5,389 nucleotides of DNA, from the NCBI GenBank assembly GCA_028717865.1, contig JAQUMZ010000204.1, positions 1 through 5,389 on the forward strand, written 5' to 3'. Position numbers and translations under genes: made by a program. This document shows, in pieces, positions 1 through 5,203 of the stretch. The notes beneath the pieces were generated by a model. The model made no database searches and was not told where the DNA came from. It saw only the letters and a program-made list of their open reading frames with translations. Source of the stretch: Elusimicrobiota bacterium. GTDB lineage: Bacteria > Elusimicrobiota > Elusimicrobia > UBA1565 > UBA9628. The first letter of the stretch is position 1, and the number at the start of each line of letters is the position of its first letter.

Positions 1-723
1 GGGACCCTCGACGAGGCCCTGGCCCGGCGGACCGGCCGCAACGCGGACCTGCGGCCCCTGGCGGTATTCTTCGACCTGGCCCACGCCAACGCCAGGATCT
101 GGCCCCCGGCCGGCCGCCTGCTGCGCGGCCTGTCCCGGCTGCCCGCGGCCGCCGCCGTGCTGGTCCTGCTGCCCTTGCTGGCCTGGCGCCGCCGGCGTCC
201 GGCCGCGGCCTGCGCCGTGGCGGCCACGGGATTTTCCGGGATGCTGCTGAGCATGTCCCTGCTCTTCGCCTTCCAGGCCCTCTACGGCTGCGTCTATCTC
301 TGGATCGGCGTGCTTTCCGCCGCCTTCATGGCCGGGGCGGGAGCCGCGGGGCTGCTCTCGCGCGCCGCGGGCAAGCGCGCCTTCCTGCTTTCCGAGGCCG
401 CGGTCCTGGGCGCGTGCCTGCTGCTGCCCGCCGCGGTCTCGGGCTTGGCCGGGATGTCCGGCCCTTGGCTCAAGGCGTGCTTTTTGCTGCTTTGCCTGCT
501 TTGCGGCGCGGCCGTGGGCGCGCAATTCCCCGTGGCCTGCCGCTTGAACATCCTGACGCCCTCGGCCCTTTACGGCTGGGACCTGCTGGGCGGCTGGGCC
601 GGCGCGGTTTTCGGGGGGATCGTCCTGCTGCCCGCGGCCGGCCTGACGGCCGCCTGCCTGGCCGCGGCCGCGCTTAAAGCCGCCACCTTCGCGGCCGGCG
701 CGGCCTCCCTGGAGGCCGCATGA
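1..723 (+). CDS. Spermidine/spermine synthase-like multi-pass membrane protein, C-terminal part
   Basis: The frame is open from base 1, so the gene starts upstream and only its last 240 codons are present. Residues 14-25 (N-x-D-L-R-P-L-A-V-F-F-D) resemble the segment that follows the methyltransferase-like catalytic domain in membrane-fused spermidine synthase homologues. After this come about six hydrophobic segments with Arg-rich loops (RRRR near residues 63-66), so the protein should sit in the inner membrane. A G-A-Q-F-P motif (residues 173-177) and Y-G-W-D-L-L-G-G-W-A-G-A (191-202) match the conserved C-terminal membrane motifs of that family. No catalytic residues are in the window, so aminopropyltransferase activity cannot be judged; many members have unknown substrates. 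Its TGA overlaps the next gene's ATG (ATGA), which suggests an operon with translational coupling. Family assignment rests on these motifs only. Confidence 0.72.
   Translation, partial: GTLDEALARRTGRNADLRPLAVFFDLAHANARIWPPAGRLLRGLSRLPAAAAVLVLLPLLAWRRRRPAAACAVAATGFSGMLLSMSLLFAFQALYGCVYLWIGVLSAAFMAGAGAAGLLSRAAGKRAFLLSEAAVLGACLLLPAAVSGLAGMSGPWLKACFLLLCLLCGAAVGAQFPVACRLNILTPSALYGWDLLGGWAGAVFGGIVLLPAAGLTAACLAAAALKAATFAAGAASLEAA
711..715 (+). promoter_or_regulatory. Ribosome binding site for the AmrS-like gene
   Basis: GGAGG lies inside the end of the upstream gene, 4 nt before ATG 720. It supports ATG 720 as the start and coupling of the two overlapping genes. Confidence 0.6.
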
Positions 724-1820
724 GACTTTGGCTTGCCCGCGCCGCCGGCGCCGCCATCCTCGTGGCCGCGGTCCTCGTCTCCTGGAACTGGTCCGTGGAA
801 AAGCCGCCCTTCGCCCGGGAGGCCATGTTCTACGAGAAGTTCCCCGGCGCCAAGGTCCGCTGCGGCAACTGCCCCCGCCGCTGCCTCATCGCGCCTGGCC
901 GCCGGGGCTTTTGCGGCGTGCGCCAGAACGCGGGCGGCAAGCTCTACCTGATCGCCTACGGCAAGCCCTGCGCCATGGGCCTGGAGCCCATCGAAAAAGC
1001 CCCTTTCTTCCACTTCATCCCGGGCAGCCGCCGCCTGGTCATCGCCACCGTGGGCTGCTCCCTGCGCTGCCGCTTCTGCCAGAACTGGAACATCTCCCAG
1101 GCCGCCTTCGAGGACGTGCCGCATTACGAAATGCCGCCCGAGCGGGTCGTGGCGGAGGCGCTCAAGGCCAAGGCCGATTCCATTTGCTTTACCTTCACCG
1201 AGCCCGTGGTCTACTACGAGTACATGTACGACATCGCCAAGCTCGCCCATGCCCAGGGCCTCAAGACCGCCATGGTCTCCAGCGGCTACATCAACCCCGC
1301 GCCGCTGAAGGAACTGCTCAAGGTCCTCGACGCGGTCAAAATAGACCTCAAGGGCTTCACGGACCAATTCTACGGCGAAATGGCCGCGGCCGACCTGCGG
1401 CCCGTGCTCGACACCATCAAGGCCGTCAAGGCCTCGGGCCGGTGGCTGGAGATCGTCAACCTGGTCATCCCGGGCAAGAACGACGACCCCAAGGAGATCG
1501 AGCGCATGTGCCGCTGGCTCAAGGACAACGTCGGCCCCGACGTCCCGATCCACTTCACCCGCTTCTTCCCCTCTTATCGCCTCACGTCGGTTGCGCCCAC
1601 GCCCGTGGGCACCCTGGCCAAGGCCTACGCCATTGCCAAGGCCGCCGGCCTGCGCTACGTCTACGTCGGCAACGTCCCGGGCGATCCCCTGGAAAACACC
1701 GTCTGCCCCAAGTGCGGCAAGACCGTCATCGAGCGGCAGGGCTACACCATCGCGGCCAACCGCCTCAAGAACGGCCGCTGCCCTTATTGCTCGGCCAGGC
1801 TCGAAGGCCTTTGGCGCTAG
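720..1820 (+). CDS. amrS: AmmeMemoRadiSam system radical SAM protein (AmrS), membrane-anchored
   Basis: A 366-residue radical SAM enzyme. Residues 113-120 form the C-x3-C-x2-C motif (C113, C117, C120, followed by Q-N-W) that binds the 4Fe-4S cluster used to cleave S-adenosylmethionine. An N-terminal Cys cluster (C48, C51, C55, C65), the G-L-E-P-I-E-K-x-P-F-F-H-F segment and a C-terminal zinc-ribbon-like pair (C329/C332 and C354/C357) are typical of AmrS. This family usually occurs with AmrA (AMMECR1-like) and AmrB (MEMO-like), neither of which is in the window; I do not know its substrate. A hydrophobic stretch at residues 8-22 after Arg residues looks like an uncleaved anchor or signal, an addition to the usual soluble form, so the enzyme may be membrane-tethered. 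ATG 720 overlaps the upstream stop and has GGAGG 4 nt before it, which suggests joint expression with the spermidine-synthase-like membrane protein. The family call is strong; function is open. Confidence 0.88.
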   Translation: MRLWLARAAGAAILVAAVLVSWNWSVEKPPFAREAMFYEKFPGAKVRCGNCPRRCLIAPGRRGFCGVRQNAGGKLYLIAYGKPCAMGLEPIEKAPFFHFIPGSRRLVIATVGCSLRCRFCQNWNISQAAFEDVPHYEMPPERVVAEALKAKADSICFTFTEPVVYYEYMYDIAKLAHAQGLKTAMVSSGYINPAPLKELLKVLDAVKIDLKGFTDQFYGEMAAADLRPVLDTIKAVKASGRWLEIVNLVIPGKNDDPKEIERMCRWLKDNVGPDVPIHFTRFFPSYRLTSVAPTPVGTLAKAYAIAKAAGLRYVYVGNVPGDPLENTVCPKCGKTVIERQGYTIAANRLKNGRCPYCSARLEGLWR

Positions 1821-1854
1821 GCCGGGCCCCCGGCGTCATGCTCGCCCGGCCCTA
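1817..1854 (+). repeat. Imperfect inverted repeat at the end of the AmrS-like gene
   Basis: CTAGGCCGGGC (1817-1827) pairs with GCCCGGCCCTAG (1843-1854) with one bulged base, giving a GC-rich hairpin that includes the amrS stop codon. No T-run follows on the + strand (the next bases are GGAACAAAAAGG), so it is not a standard intrinsic terminator. It could slow transcription or protect the mRNA 3' end. Confidence 0.4.
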
Positions 1855-1888
1855 GGGAACAAAAAGGCCGCCTCGGACGTATATAAGA

Positions 1889-1895
1889 GAGGAGG
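1889..1895 (+). promoter_or_regulatory. Ribosome binding site for the integrase
   Basis: GAGGAGG lies 4 nt before ATG 1900 and is a near-ideal Shine-Dalgarno sequence. It fixes the integrase start at 1900 rather than at in-frame codons farther upstream inside amrS. Confidence 0.75.
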
Positions 1896-1899
1896 TCCC

Positions 1900-3102
1900 A
1901 TGCCCCGATCCGAAGCGATCGTCATCCGTCCCGGCGCCCCCGGCCGGCTGGTCGTGGACTTCGCCTACAGCCCCGAGCGCGTGGACAAAATCCGGACCGT
2001 GGCGGGAAGACGCTGGCATGTCCTGGAAAAACATTGGACCGTGCCGAACGGCGAAATCACCCTCGCGCGCTTGAGGGAAATCTTCGCCGGCGAGCTCTTG
2101 GAAATCCAATCCCTCCTCCCCGGTTCCGCGCTGGTCGGGCGATTGCGCGCCGCCGCCCGGGCGCGCCATTTCAGCCCCAGCACCGAGGCGGCCTATGCGT
2201 CCTGGGCCGAGCGCTTCCTGCGCCGCAACGCCGGCCTCGCGCCCGAGGCCCTGGGCGAGGCGCGCATCGCCGAGTTCCTGTCGAGCCTGGCCGTGGAATC
2301 CAACGTCAGCGCCTCCACCCAAAACCAGGCCCTCAACGCGCTCCTGTTCTTTTTCAAGGAAATCCTGGGCAAGGACATCGGCCTCGTCAACGGCGTCGTG
2401 CGCGCCAAGCGGCCGGCGCGCCTGCCCGTGGTCCTCAGCCGCGAGGAAGTGCGGGCCGTCCTGGGGGAAATGGAAGGCGCGCCCCGGCTCATGGCCATGC
2501 TCCTCTACGGCGCCGGACTGCGCCTCATGGAATGCTGCACGCTCAGGGTCAAGGATATGGACTTCCACCAGAACCAGATCGTCGTCCGGTGCGGCAAGGG
2601 CGGCAAGGACCGCTACACCATGTTCCCGAGCGCGGCCCAGGAGCCCATGCGCCGGCAGCTGGAGCGCGTCCGGCGCCAGCACGACGAAGACCTCGCCGCG
2701 GGCCTGGGCGAGGTGGAGCTTCCCAACGCCCTGGCCAGGAAATACCCGAACGCGGCCAAGGAATGGGGCTGGCAGTGGGCCTTCCCGGCCGCGAGCCATT
2801 ACCTGGTGGAAGCCACCGGCCGGCGCCGCCGTCACCACCTGCACGAGACCGTCCTGCAAAAAGCCTTCAAGGAAGCGCGCCTCAAGGCCGGCATCGCCAA
2901 ACCGGCCAGCTGCCACACCCTGCGCCACTCCTTCGCCACGCATCTCCTGGAGGACGGCTACGACATCCGGACCGTGCAGGAACTGCTGGGCCACGCGAAC
3001 GTGTGCACCACCATGATCTACACGCACGTCCTCAACCGGGGCGGCCGGGGGGTATTGAGCCCGGTCGACAAGCTGGGGCTGGAAGGACCGGCCGCGTGCT
3101 GA
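1900..3102 (+). CDS. intI: Integron integrase IntI (tyrosine recombinase) with N-terminal extra domain
   Basis: A 400-residue tyrosine recombinase that would join attI and attC sites to insert or excise gene cassettes. Catalytic residues are complete: R208 (G-L-R-L-M-E), a Lys in G-K-G-G-K-D-R (K233 or K236), H339 and R342 (H-T-L-R-H), H365 (L-G-H) and nucleophile Y374. Residues 272-300 hold the extra segment diagnostic of IntI (L-P-N-A-L-A-R-K-Y-P-N-A, then W-x-W-A-F-P), followed by R-R-H-H-L-H-E (310-316). XerC/D lack this segment; in IntI it contacts the flipped-out bases of folded attC. The SAM-like DNA-binding domain covers about residues 76-165. Residues 1-75 are an addition: IntI1 has 337 residues and no such part. 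Their G-R-R-W-H pattern followed by W-T-V-P-N resembles N-terminal extensions of some other tyrosine recombinases. The gene points toward its cassettes, unlike class 1-3 integrons. Base composition matches the upstream chromosomal genes, as expected for a resident chromosomal integron. Confidence 0.93.
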   Translation: MPRSEAIVIRPGAPGRLVVDFAYSPERVDKIRTVAGRRWHVLEKHWTVPNGEITLARLREIFAGELLEIQSLLPGSALVGRLRAAARARHFSPSTEAAYASWAERFLRRNAGLAPEALGEARIAEFLSSLAVESNVSASTQNQALNALLFFFKEILGKDIGLVNGVVRAKRPARLPVVLSREEVRAVLGEMEGAPRLMAMLLYGAGLRLMECCTLRVKDMDFHQNQIVVRCGKGGKDRYTMFPSAAQEPMRRQLERVRRQHDEDLAAGLGEVELPNALARKYPNAAKEWGWQWAFPAASHYLVEATGRRRRHHLHETVLQKAFKEARLKAGIAKPASCHTLRHSFATHLLEDGYDIRTVQELLGHANVCTTMIYTHVLNRGGRGVLSPVDKLGLEGPAAC

Positions 3103-3134
3103 TATCCGGGCCTTACCAAGCTCCTGTGCGGAAA

Positions 3135-3186
3135 CTGCGCGGGGGGGTCTGGCTCCCGAATTATGCTAGGCAGACCCCCCGCGCAG
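3135..3186 (+). repeat. Strong GC-rich hairpin between intI and attI
   Basis: CTGCGCGGGGGGGTCTG (3135-3151) pairs with CAGACCCCCCGCGCAG (3171-3186). The pairing is full apart from one extra G, and the loop is 19 nt. It begins 33 nt after the intI stop. The mRNA hairpin would be very stable, but the following bases (CATATCATTAAAC) contain no T-run, so it is only a poor intrinsic terminator. It lacks the RYYYAAC and GTTRRRY boxes of an attC. It may end or attenuate read-through from intI into the cassettes, or act as a folded single-stranded DNA element. The structure is seen; its role is not known. Confidence 0.6.
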
Positions 3187-3217
3187 CATATCATTAAACT
3201 GGAATCGTTCCGCCATA

Positions 3218-3246
3218 TTGTAATTCGTAGGGGGGAGAAGTAGAAT
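3218..3246 (+). promoter_or_regulatory. Candidate cassette promoter (Pc)
   Basis: TTGTAA (3218-3223, 4 of 6 to TTGACA) is followed after exactly 17 nt by TAGAAT (3241-3246, 5 of 6 to TATAAT). It lies about 54 nt upstream of the predicted cassette insertion point and reads toward cassette 1, where integrons with this layout need their cassette promoter. The position and 17-nt spacing support it. The -35 is weak, and I predict it by eye only. Confidence 0.5.
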
Positions 3247-3256
3247 TTGCAGTACC

Positions 3257-3272
3257 GGATTCCCCGGAATCC
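3257..3272 (+). repeat. Short perfect dyad downstream of Pc
   Basis: GGATTCC (3257-3263) and GGAATCC (3266-3272) are perfect inverted repeats separated by CC. The dyad lies near the expected transcription start of the candidate promoter and just before attI. It could be a regulator site or a small leader hairpin. It does not look like the common LexA box. Confidence 0.35.
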
Positions 3273-3282
3273 ATACTATGCA

Positions 3283-3306
3283 GTTCAACAGACTCACACG
3301 TTAGAC
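3283..3306 (+). other. attI: Predicted attI recombination site
   Basis: GTTCAAC (3283-3289, fits RYYYAAC) and GTTAGAC (3300-3306, fits GTTRRRY) flank a 10-nt spacer, the layout of an integron simple site. Recombination is expected between G3300 and T3301. Unlike the two attC sites farther on, no long imperfect palindrome lies upstream, so this is attI rather than the end of an earlier cassette. The outer limit of attI, including any accessory IntI-binding repeats, cannot be fixed by eye. Confidence 0.68.
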
Positions 3307-4305
3307 CTACTAAAACATGATACGGGAAACCGGCGGAGCCGTAAGGAACATTGACCACGAGGGGAACTGGCATGTTCTCGTCTGGGGATTGCCTCGTCCC
3401 GAAAAACCCTTGTCGCTAGCCGCAGGCCTTACGATCAGACCGCTTGATAGTCCGCTGACTGTTTGCGATTTAGCGGCCGCTGGTGCTGAAGGCTTCAACG
3501 CCTGGGCAGTGCTAGGACCGATTGCCCGCAATTGCACGGCTGAAGTCGAATCGGCAAGAGATTCTGATACAACCCCAGGCTATGACACGCTGAATCGCGC
3601 CTGGCTAGCGGCATCGTTGCTCGTGCTCCGTGGGTTTACCAGGCATATGTGTGTGGCCTTGAGTTCTTATTCGTGGAACCTGGTTGCCGGACATCAAAAA
3701 AGAACCAAGGAACGACTTCCACCATTCAAAGGGAAGCTCCTCGATTTTTACACGACTCTTCATCTCAATGGGGCAGCGAAGTCCCAGCCGCTCACGCAGG
3801 ATGATGCGACATGGATCAAGGCTCATTTCCTTGCGTTCAATAAGCTTGCATCGGAAAGTGAATCCTTCCGATTTGCGCTAGAGGCTGCCACGGATTGGCG
3901 TTACGCTACAGACACGCGAGCTGCCGTTTCCAGGCTGTGGGCTGGCATCGAAGCTATTTTTGGAATAAAGACTGAACTCGTTCACAGGATCTCTTTGAAT
4001 TCTGCATGCTTGCTAGCAAAGCGCGGGGCGGAAAGAACGAAGAGATTCCACGCAGTCAAAGAGCTTTATGATCTTCGCAGCAAGGCGGTTCACGGTGCGG
4101 GGCTTTCTGATGAGAAGCTGATGAAGGCAGTTTCGGAAAGTTTTGATTTGCTTTCGGCGTTGCTGATGAATGCAATTTCGCGGGGTAGATTGCCAACGAG
4201 CGAGGATATTGATCATGTTGTTTTCGAAGAGTAGAGGTCTAACATCGGGTAGTGCGGCCGGCGACATTTAAGGAGTTCCCATAGCCGCCGCCGCACACCC
4301 CGGCG
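3301..4305 (+). mobile_element. Integron gene cassette 1 (HEPN gene)
   Basis: A 1005-bp cassette bounded by G^TTAGAC at 3300/3301 and 4305/4306, holding one gene and its own attC at the 3' end. This is the canonical one-gene cassette form. It sits in first position, next to attI and the candidate Pc, so it should be the most recently inserted and the best expressed. Its base composition is clearly less GC-rich than intI and the host genes, which fits acquisition from elsewhere. Confidence 0.82.
3317..4234 (+). CDS. Cassette-encoded protein with Apea-like HEPN domain (putative RNase)
   Basis: A 305-residue soluble protein. The C-terminal half (about residues 195-300) reads as an Apea-like HEPN domain: a helix with L-W-A-G-I-E-A-I-F-G (207-216), then R254-S-K-A-V-H259-G, which fits the R-x4-6-H motif of HEPN ribonucleases, then a final helix around 262-290. 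HEPN proteins are usually all-helical dimers that cut RNA and often act in phage defence, abortive infection or toxin-antitoxin systems. The N-terminal part (about 1-110), with W-H-V-L-V-W-G-L and T-I-R-P-L, resembles the strand-rich lead region seen in other such proteins; residues 135-190 look helical. There is no signal peptide. ATG 3317 is the first possible start because TAA at 3311-3313 is in frame just before it. It lies 10 nt after the core site, with no visible ribosome binding site. The stop is 2 nt before attC1. No antitoxin-like partner is seen. The domain is fairly sure; RNA target and role are inferred. Confidence 0.75.
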   Translation: MIRETGGAVRNIDHEGNWHVLVWGLPRPEKPLSLAAGLTIRPLDSPLTVCDLAAAGAEGFNAWAVLGPIARNCTAEVESARDSDTTPGYDTLNRAWLAASLLVLRGFTRHMCVALSSYSWNLVAGHQKRTKERLPPFKGKLLDFYTTLHLNGAAKSQPLTQDDATWIKAHFLAFNKLASESESFRFALEAATDWRYATDTRAAVSRLWAGIEAIFGIKTELVHRISLNSACLLAKRGAERTKRFHAVKELYDLRSKAVHGAGLSDEKLMKAVSESFDLLSALLMNAISRGRLPTSEDIDHVVFEE

Positions 4306-4311
4306 TTAGAC
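4237..4311 (+). other. attC: attC1 recombination site of cassette 1
   Basis: R'' GTCTAAC (4237-4243) and R' GTTAGAC (4305-4311) are perfect inverted repeats 75 bp apart end to end. Inside them, CGGGTAGTGCGGC (4246-4258) pairs with the reverse complement of GCCGCACACCCCG (4289-4301) apart from two mismatches, after an unpaired 2-nt spacer (AT against GC). This gives the folded single-strand hairpin that IntI recognises. Cleavage is expected between G4305 and T4306. Its first 14 bases (GTCTAACATCGGGT) are identical to those of attC2. Confidence 0.88.
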
Positions 4312-4321
4312 GCACGTATAA

Positions 4322-4630
4322 ATGAGACGACATCAAGTTCAGAAGTGGCCTGAAGAGCGAAGGGTCCGCGGTCAGCTGCGGTTGATCCGCTTTCTTGCGG
4401 AGACAGCCCGAGACTCTCGCCGTCGTTGCGTTAGCACGCTATTCCCGATGATTGATGGCCTGATAGATTCAATTCAAACGATCCTCCTGTTAGTCCGCAG
4501 AGAGCGCATTAGGGATATGTATGCAATAGGGCGTATGGTTTATGAAACGGCCTCAATTGTGCCTTTATCCTGGCCAAGGGGGATGCAGCGGCTGAGCGGG
4601 CCTGGCGTCACGCCGAACAAAAGCACTTGA
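4322..4630 (+). CDS. N-terminal fragment of the split DUF5677-like gene, as it would be translated
   Basis: Read literally, translation from ATG 4322 yields 102 residues and stops at TGA 4628-4630. Residues 1-78 belong to the DUF5677-like protein: a basic N-terminus, then two amphipathic helices around I-D-S-I-Q-T-I-L-L-L-V-R-R and R-I-R-D-M-Y-A-I-G-R-M-V-Y-E. The last 24 residues (from about P-L-S-W-P-R-G) are out-of-frame sequence with no family character. This would be the product only if the frameshift is real. Confidence 0.4.
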   Translation: MRRHQVQKWPEERRVRGQLRLIRFLAETARDSRRRCVSTLFPMIDGLIDSIQTILLLVRRERIRDMYAIGRMVYETASIVPLSWPRGMQRLSGPGVTPNKST

Positions 4631-5106
4631 GAGATTTAAAGAGGGCAGTCACCTTTGGCGATGAGGTCATCCGTATGGACTGCGAAGGTGCGGACGGAAT
4701 CCTAAATACGCCGGAATGTCAGAAGCTCTTTGCTGAATTCTCCCACAGGAATGGGCGAGAGAATCGCCAGTGGACGCACGAAAACATTGATGCAAGGCTT
4801 CGAGACATCCGGGAGCGCTTTGGGCGTCATAGTTCGGTGGGCTTGGCCTTTGGCCAGTTTCTATATGGGCATGCGTCTGAGATGCTGCATGGCACATTGT
4901 TCTCCGCCGTCTTTGTTTATGGTGTTGCCCAGCCCTCTGGGCCACCGAAGTCGGTCCGGGTGTTGAGGGCCTTCCGGCAAGAACAGATTCGACTGGTATT
5001 GCTTCTCGTTGGCGCGACCTTGCATGCATTGATACTCATATTTTCATCGACGATCGGAAACGACAAACTTGCGAAACGAGCCGAGTTGCTTTATCACGGC
5101 GTCTAA
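4627..5106 (+). CDS. C-terminal fragment of the split DUF5677-like gene
   Basis: This frame is open from 4546. The only plausible independent start, TTG 4627 (TTGA overlap with the first fragment's stop), lacks a ribosome binding site and cuts into a conserved helix, so separate translation is doubtful. The 159 residues from TTG include N-R-Q-W-T-H-E-N-I (about 46-54), G-H-A-S-E-M-L-H-G-T-L-F in the middle, and a hydrophobic helix L-V-L-L-L-V-G-A-T-L-H-A-L-I-L-I-F near the C-terminus that could be a buried helix or a membrane segment. The stop TAA (5104-5106) is part of GTCTAAC of attC2. Confidence 0.45.
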   Translation: MRDLKRAVTFGDEVIRMDCEGADGILNTPECQKLFAEFSHRNGRENRQWTHENIDARLRDIRERFGRHSSVGLAFGQFLYGHASEMLHGTLFSAVFVYGVAQPSGPPKSVRVLRAFRQEQIRLVLLLVGATLHALILIFSSTIGNDKLAKRAELLYHGV

Positions 5107-5181
5107 CATCGGGTTCTGCCGGCGCGCGCACCAAGGCGTGGAGCGCCAAACTAGCGCGCGCGGCAGACCCATGCGTTAGGC
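5101..5181 (+). other. attC: attC2 recombination site of cassette 2
   Basis: R'' GTCTAAC (5101-5107) and R' GTTAGGC (5175-5181) bound an 81-bp imperfect palindrome; the outer boxes match in 6 of 7 positions. TCTGCCGGCGCGCGC (5115-5129) pairs with GCGCGCGCGGCAGA (5154-5167) with one extra-helical G (5121 or 5122), a hallmark of attC that sets which strand IntI uses. GGCG and CGCC around 5136-5148 give a small tip hairpin. Cleavage is expected between G5175 and T5176. Confidence 0.88.
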
Positions 5182-5188
5182 AATCCTA

Positions 5189-5199
5189 GGGGAGAGAGG
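5189..5199 (+). promoter_or_regulatory. Ribosome binding site in cassette 3
   Basis: The purine-rich GGGGAGAGAGG ends 4 nt before ATG 5204 and decides this start. Cassettes 1 and 2 have no comparable site. Confidence 0.6.
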
Positions 5200-5203
5200 T
5201 TCC

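Larger units (their letters stand above)
4322..5106 (+). pseudogene. DUF5677-like cassette protein, disrupted by one apparent frameshift
   Basis: Two overlapping frames join into one protein of about 262 residues. The first frame reads ...G-R-M-V-Y-E-T-A-S up to 4555. The +1 frame, open from 4546, continues ...N-C-A-F-I-L-A-K-G-D-A-A-A-E-R-A-W-R-H-A-E-Q-K-H-L-R-D. Together they give the R-x-V-Y-E-T-x-x-N-x-x-F-I-L pattern expected of DUF5677-type helical proteins, which as far as I know have no established activity. The switch lies between about 4550 and 4565 and corresponds to one missing base. I see no slippery heptamer there, so programmed frameshifting is unlikely. A real mutation or a sequencing error are the main options. 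ATG 4322 follows an in-frame TAA (4319-4321), is 10 nt after the core site and has no clear ribosome binding site. The final TAA lies inside the R'' box of attC2. The frameshift is fairly certain; the family name is from memory of motifs. Confidence 0.65.
4306..5175 (+). mobile_element. Integron gene cassette 2 (frameshifted DUF5677-like gene)
   Basis: An 870-bp cassette between G^TTAGAC at 4305/4306 and G^TTAGGC at 5175/5176, with one broken gene and attC2. Its balanced base composition resembles cassette 1 and differs from the host genes. Both boundaries are intact, so it should still be mobile even if its gene is inactive. Confidence 0.82.

Noticed and set aside
570..1553. Long antisense open frame (327 codons)
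   Set aside because: It lies opposite amrS in GC-rich DNA where stop codons are rare. Its translation is Ala/Gly/Val/Asp-rich with no family motifs, so it is a shadow frame.
1880..1887. TATATAAG as a -10 box for intI
   Set aside because: It lies immediately before the ribosome binding site, so transcription would start inside or after it, and no good -35 is found about 17 nt upstream.
1591..1899. Upstream in-frame extension of the integrase to 1591
   Set aside because: It would overlap most of the end of amrS in another frame, has low-complexity Arg/Pro-rich translation, and the strong ribosome binding site is at 1889-1895 before ATG 1900.
1852..3027. Long antisense open frame (391 codons) opposite intI
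   Set aside because: Its composition-driven translation has no recognisable motif, while the opposite strand carries complete IntI catalytic motifs.
3135..3186. Hairpin considered as a degenerate attC, which would make another cassette boundary
   Set aside because: The arms end in CTGCGC/GCGCAG with no RYYYAAC or GTTRRRY boxes at the ends, and no cassette gene lies between it and intI.
3605..4267. Antisense frames across cassette 1 (3605-3826 and 4013-4267)
   Set aside because: Both are short, lack ribosome binding sites and motifs, and lie opposite the HEPN gene; the second also runs through attC1.
4430..4436. GTTAGCA as a possible core site inside cassette 2
   Set aside because: It does not fit GTTRRRY, has no paired inverse box or palindrome, and lies within coding sequence.
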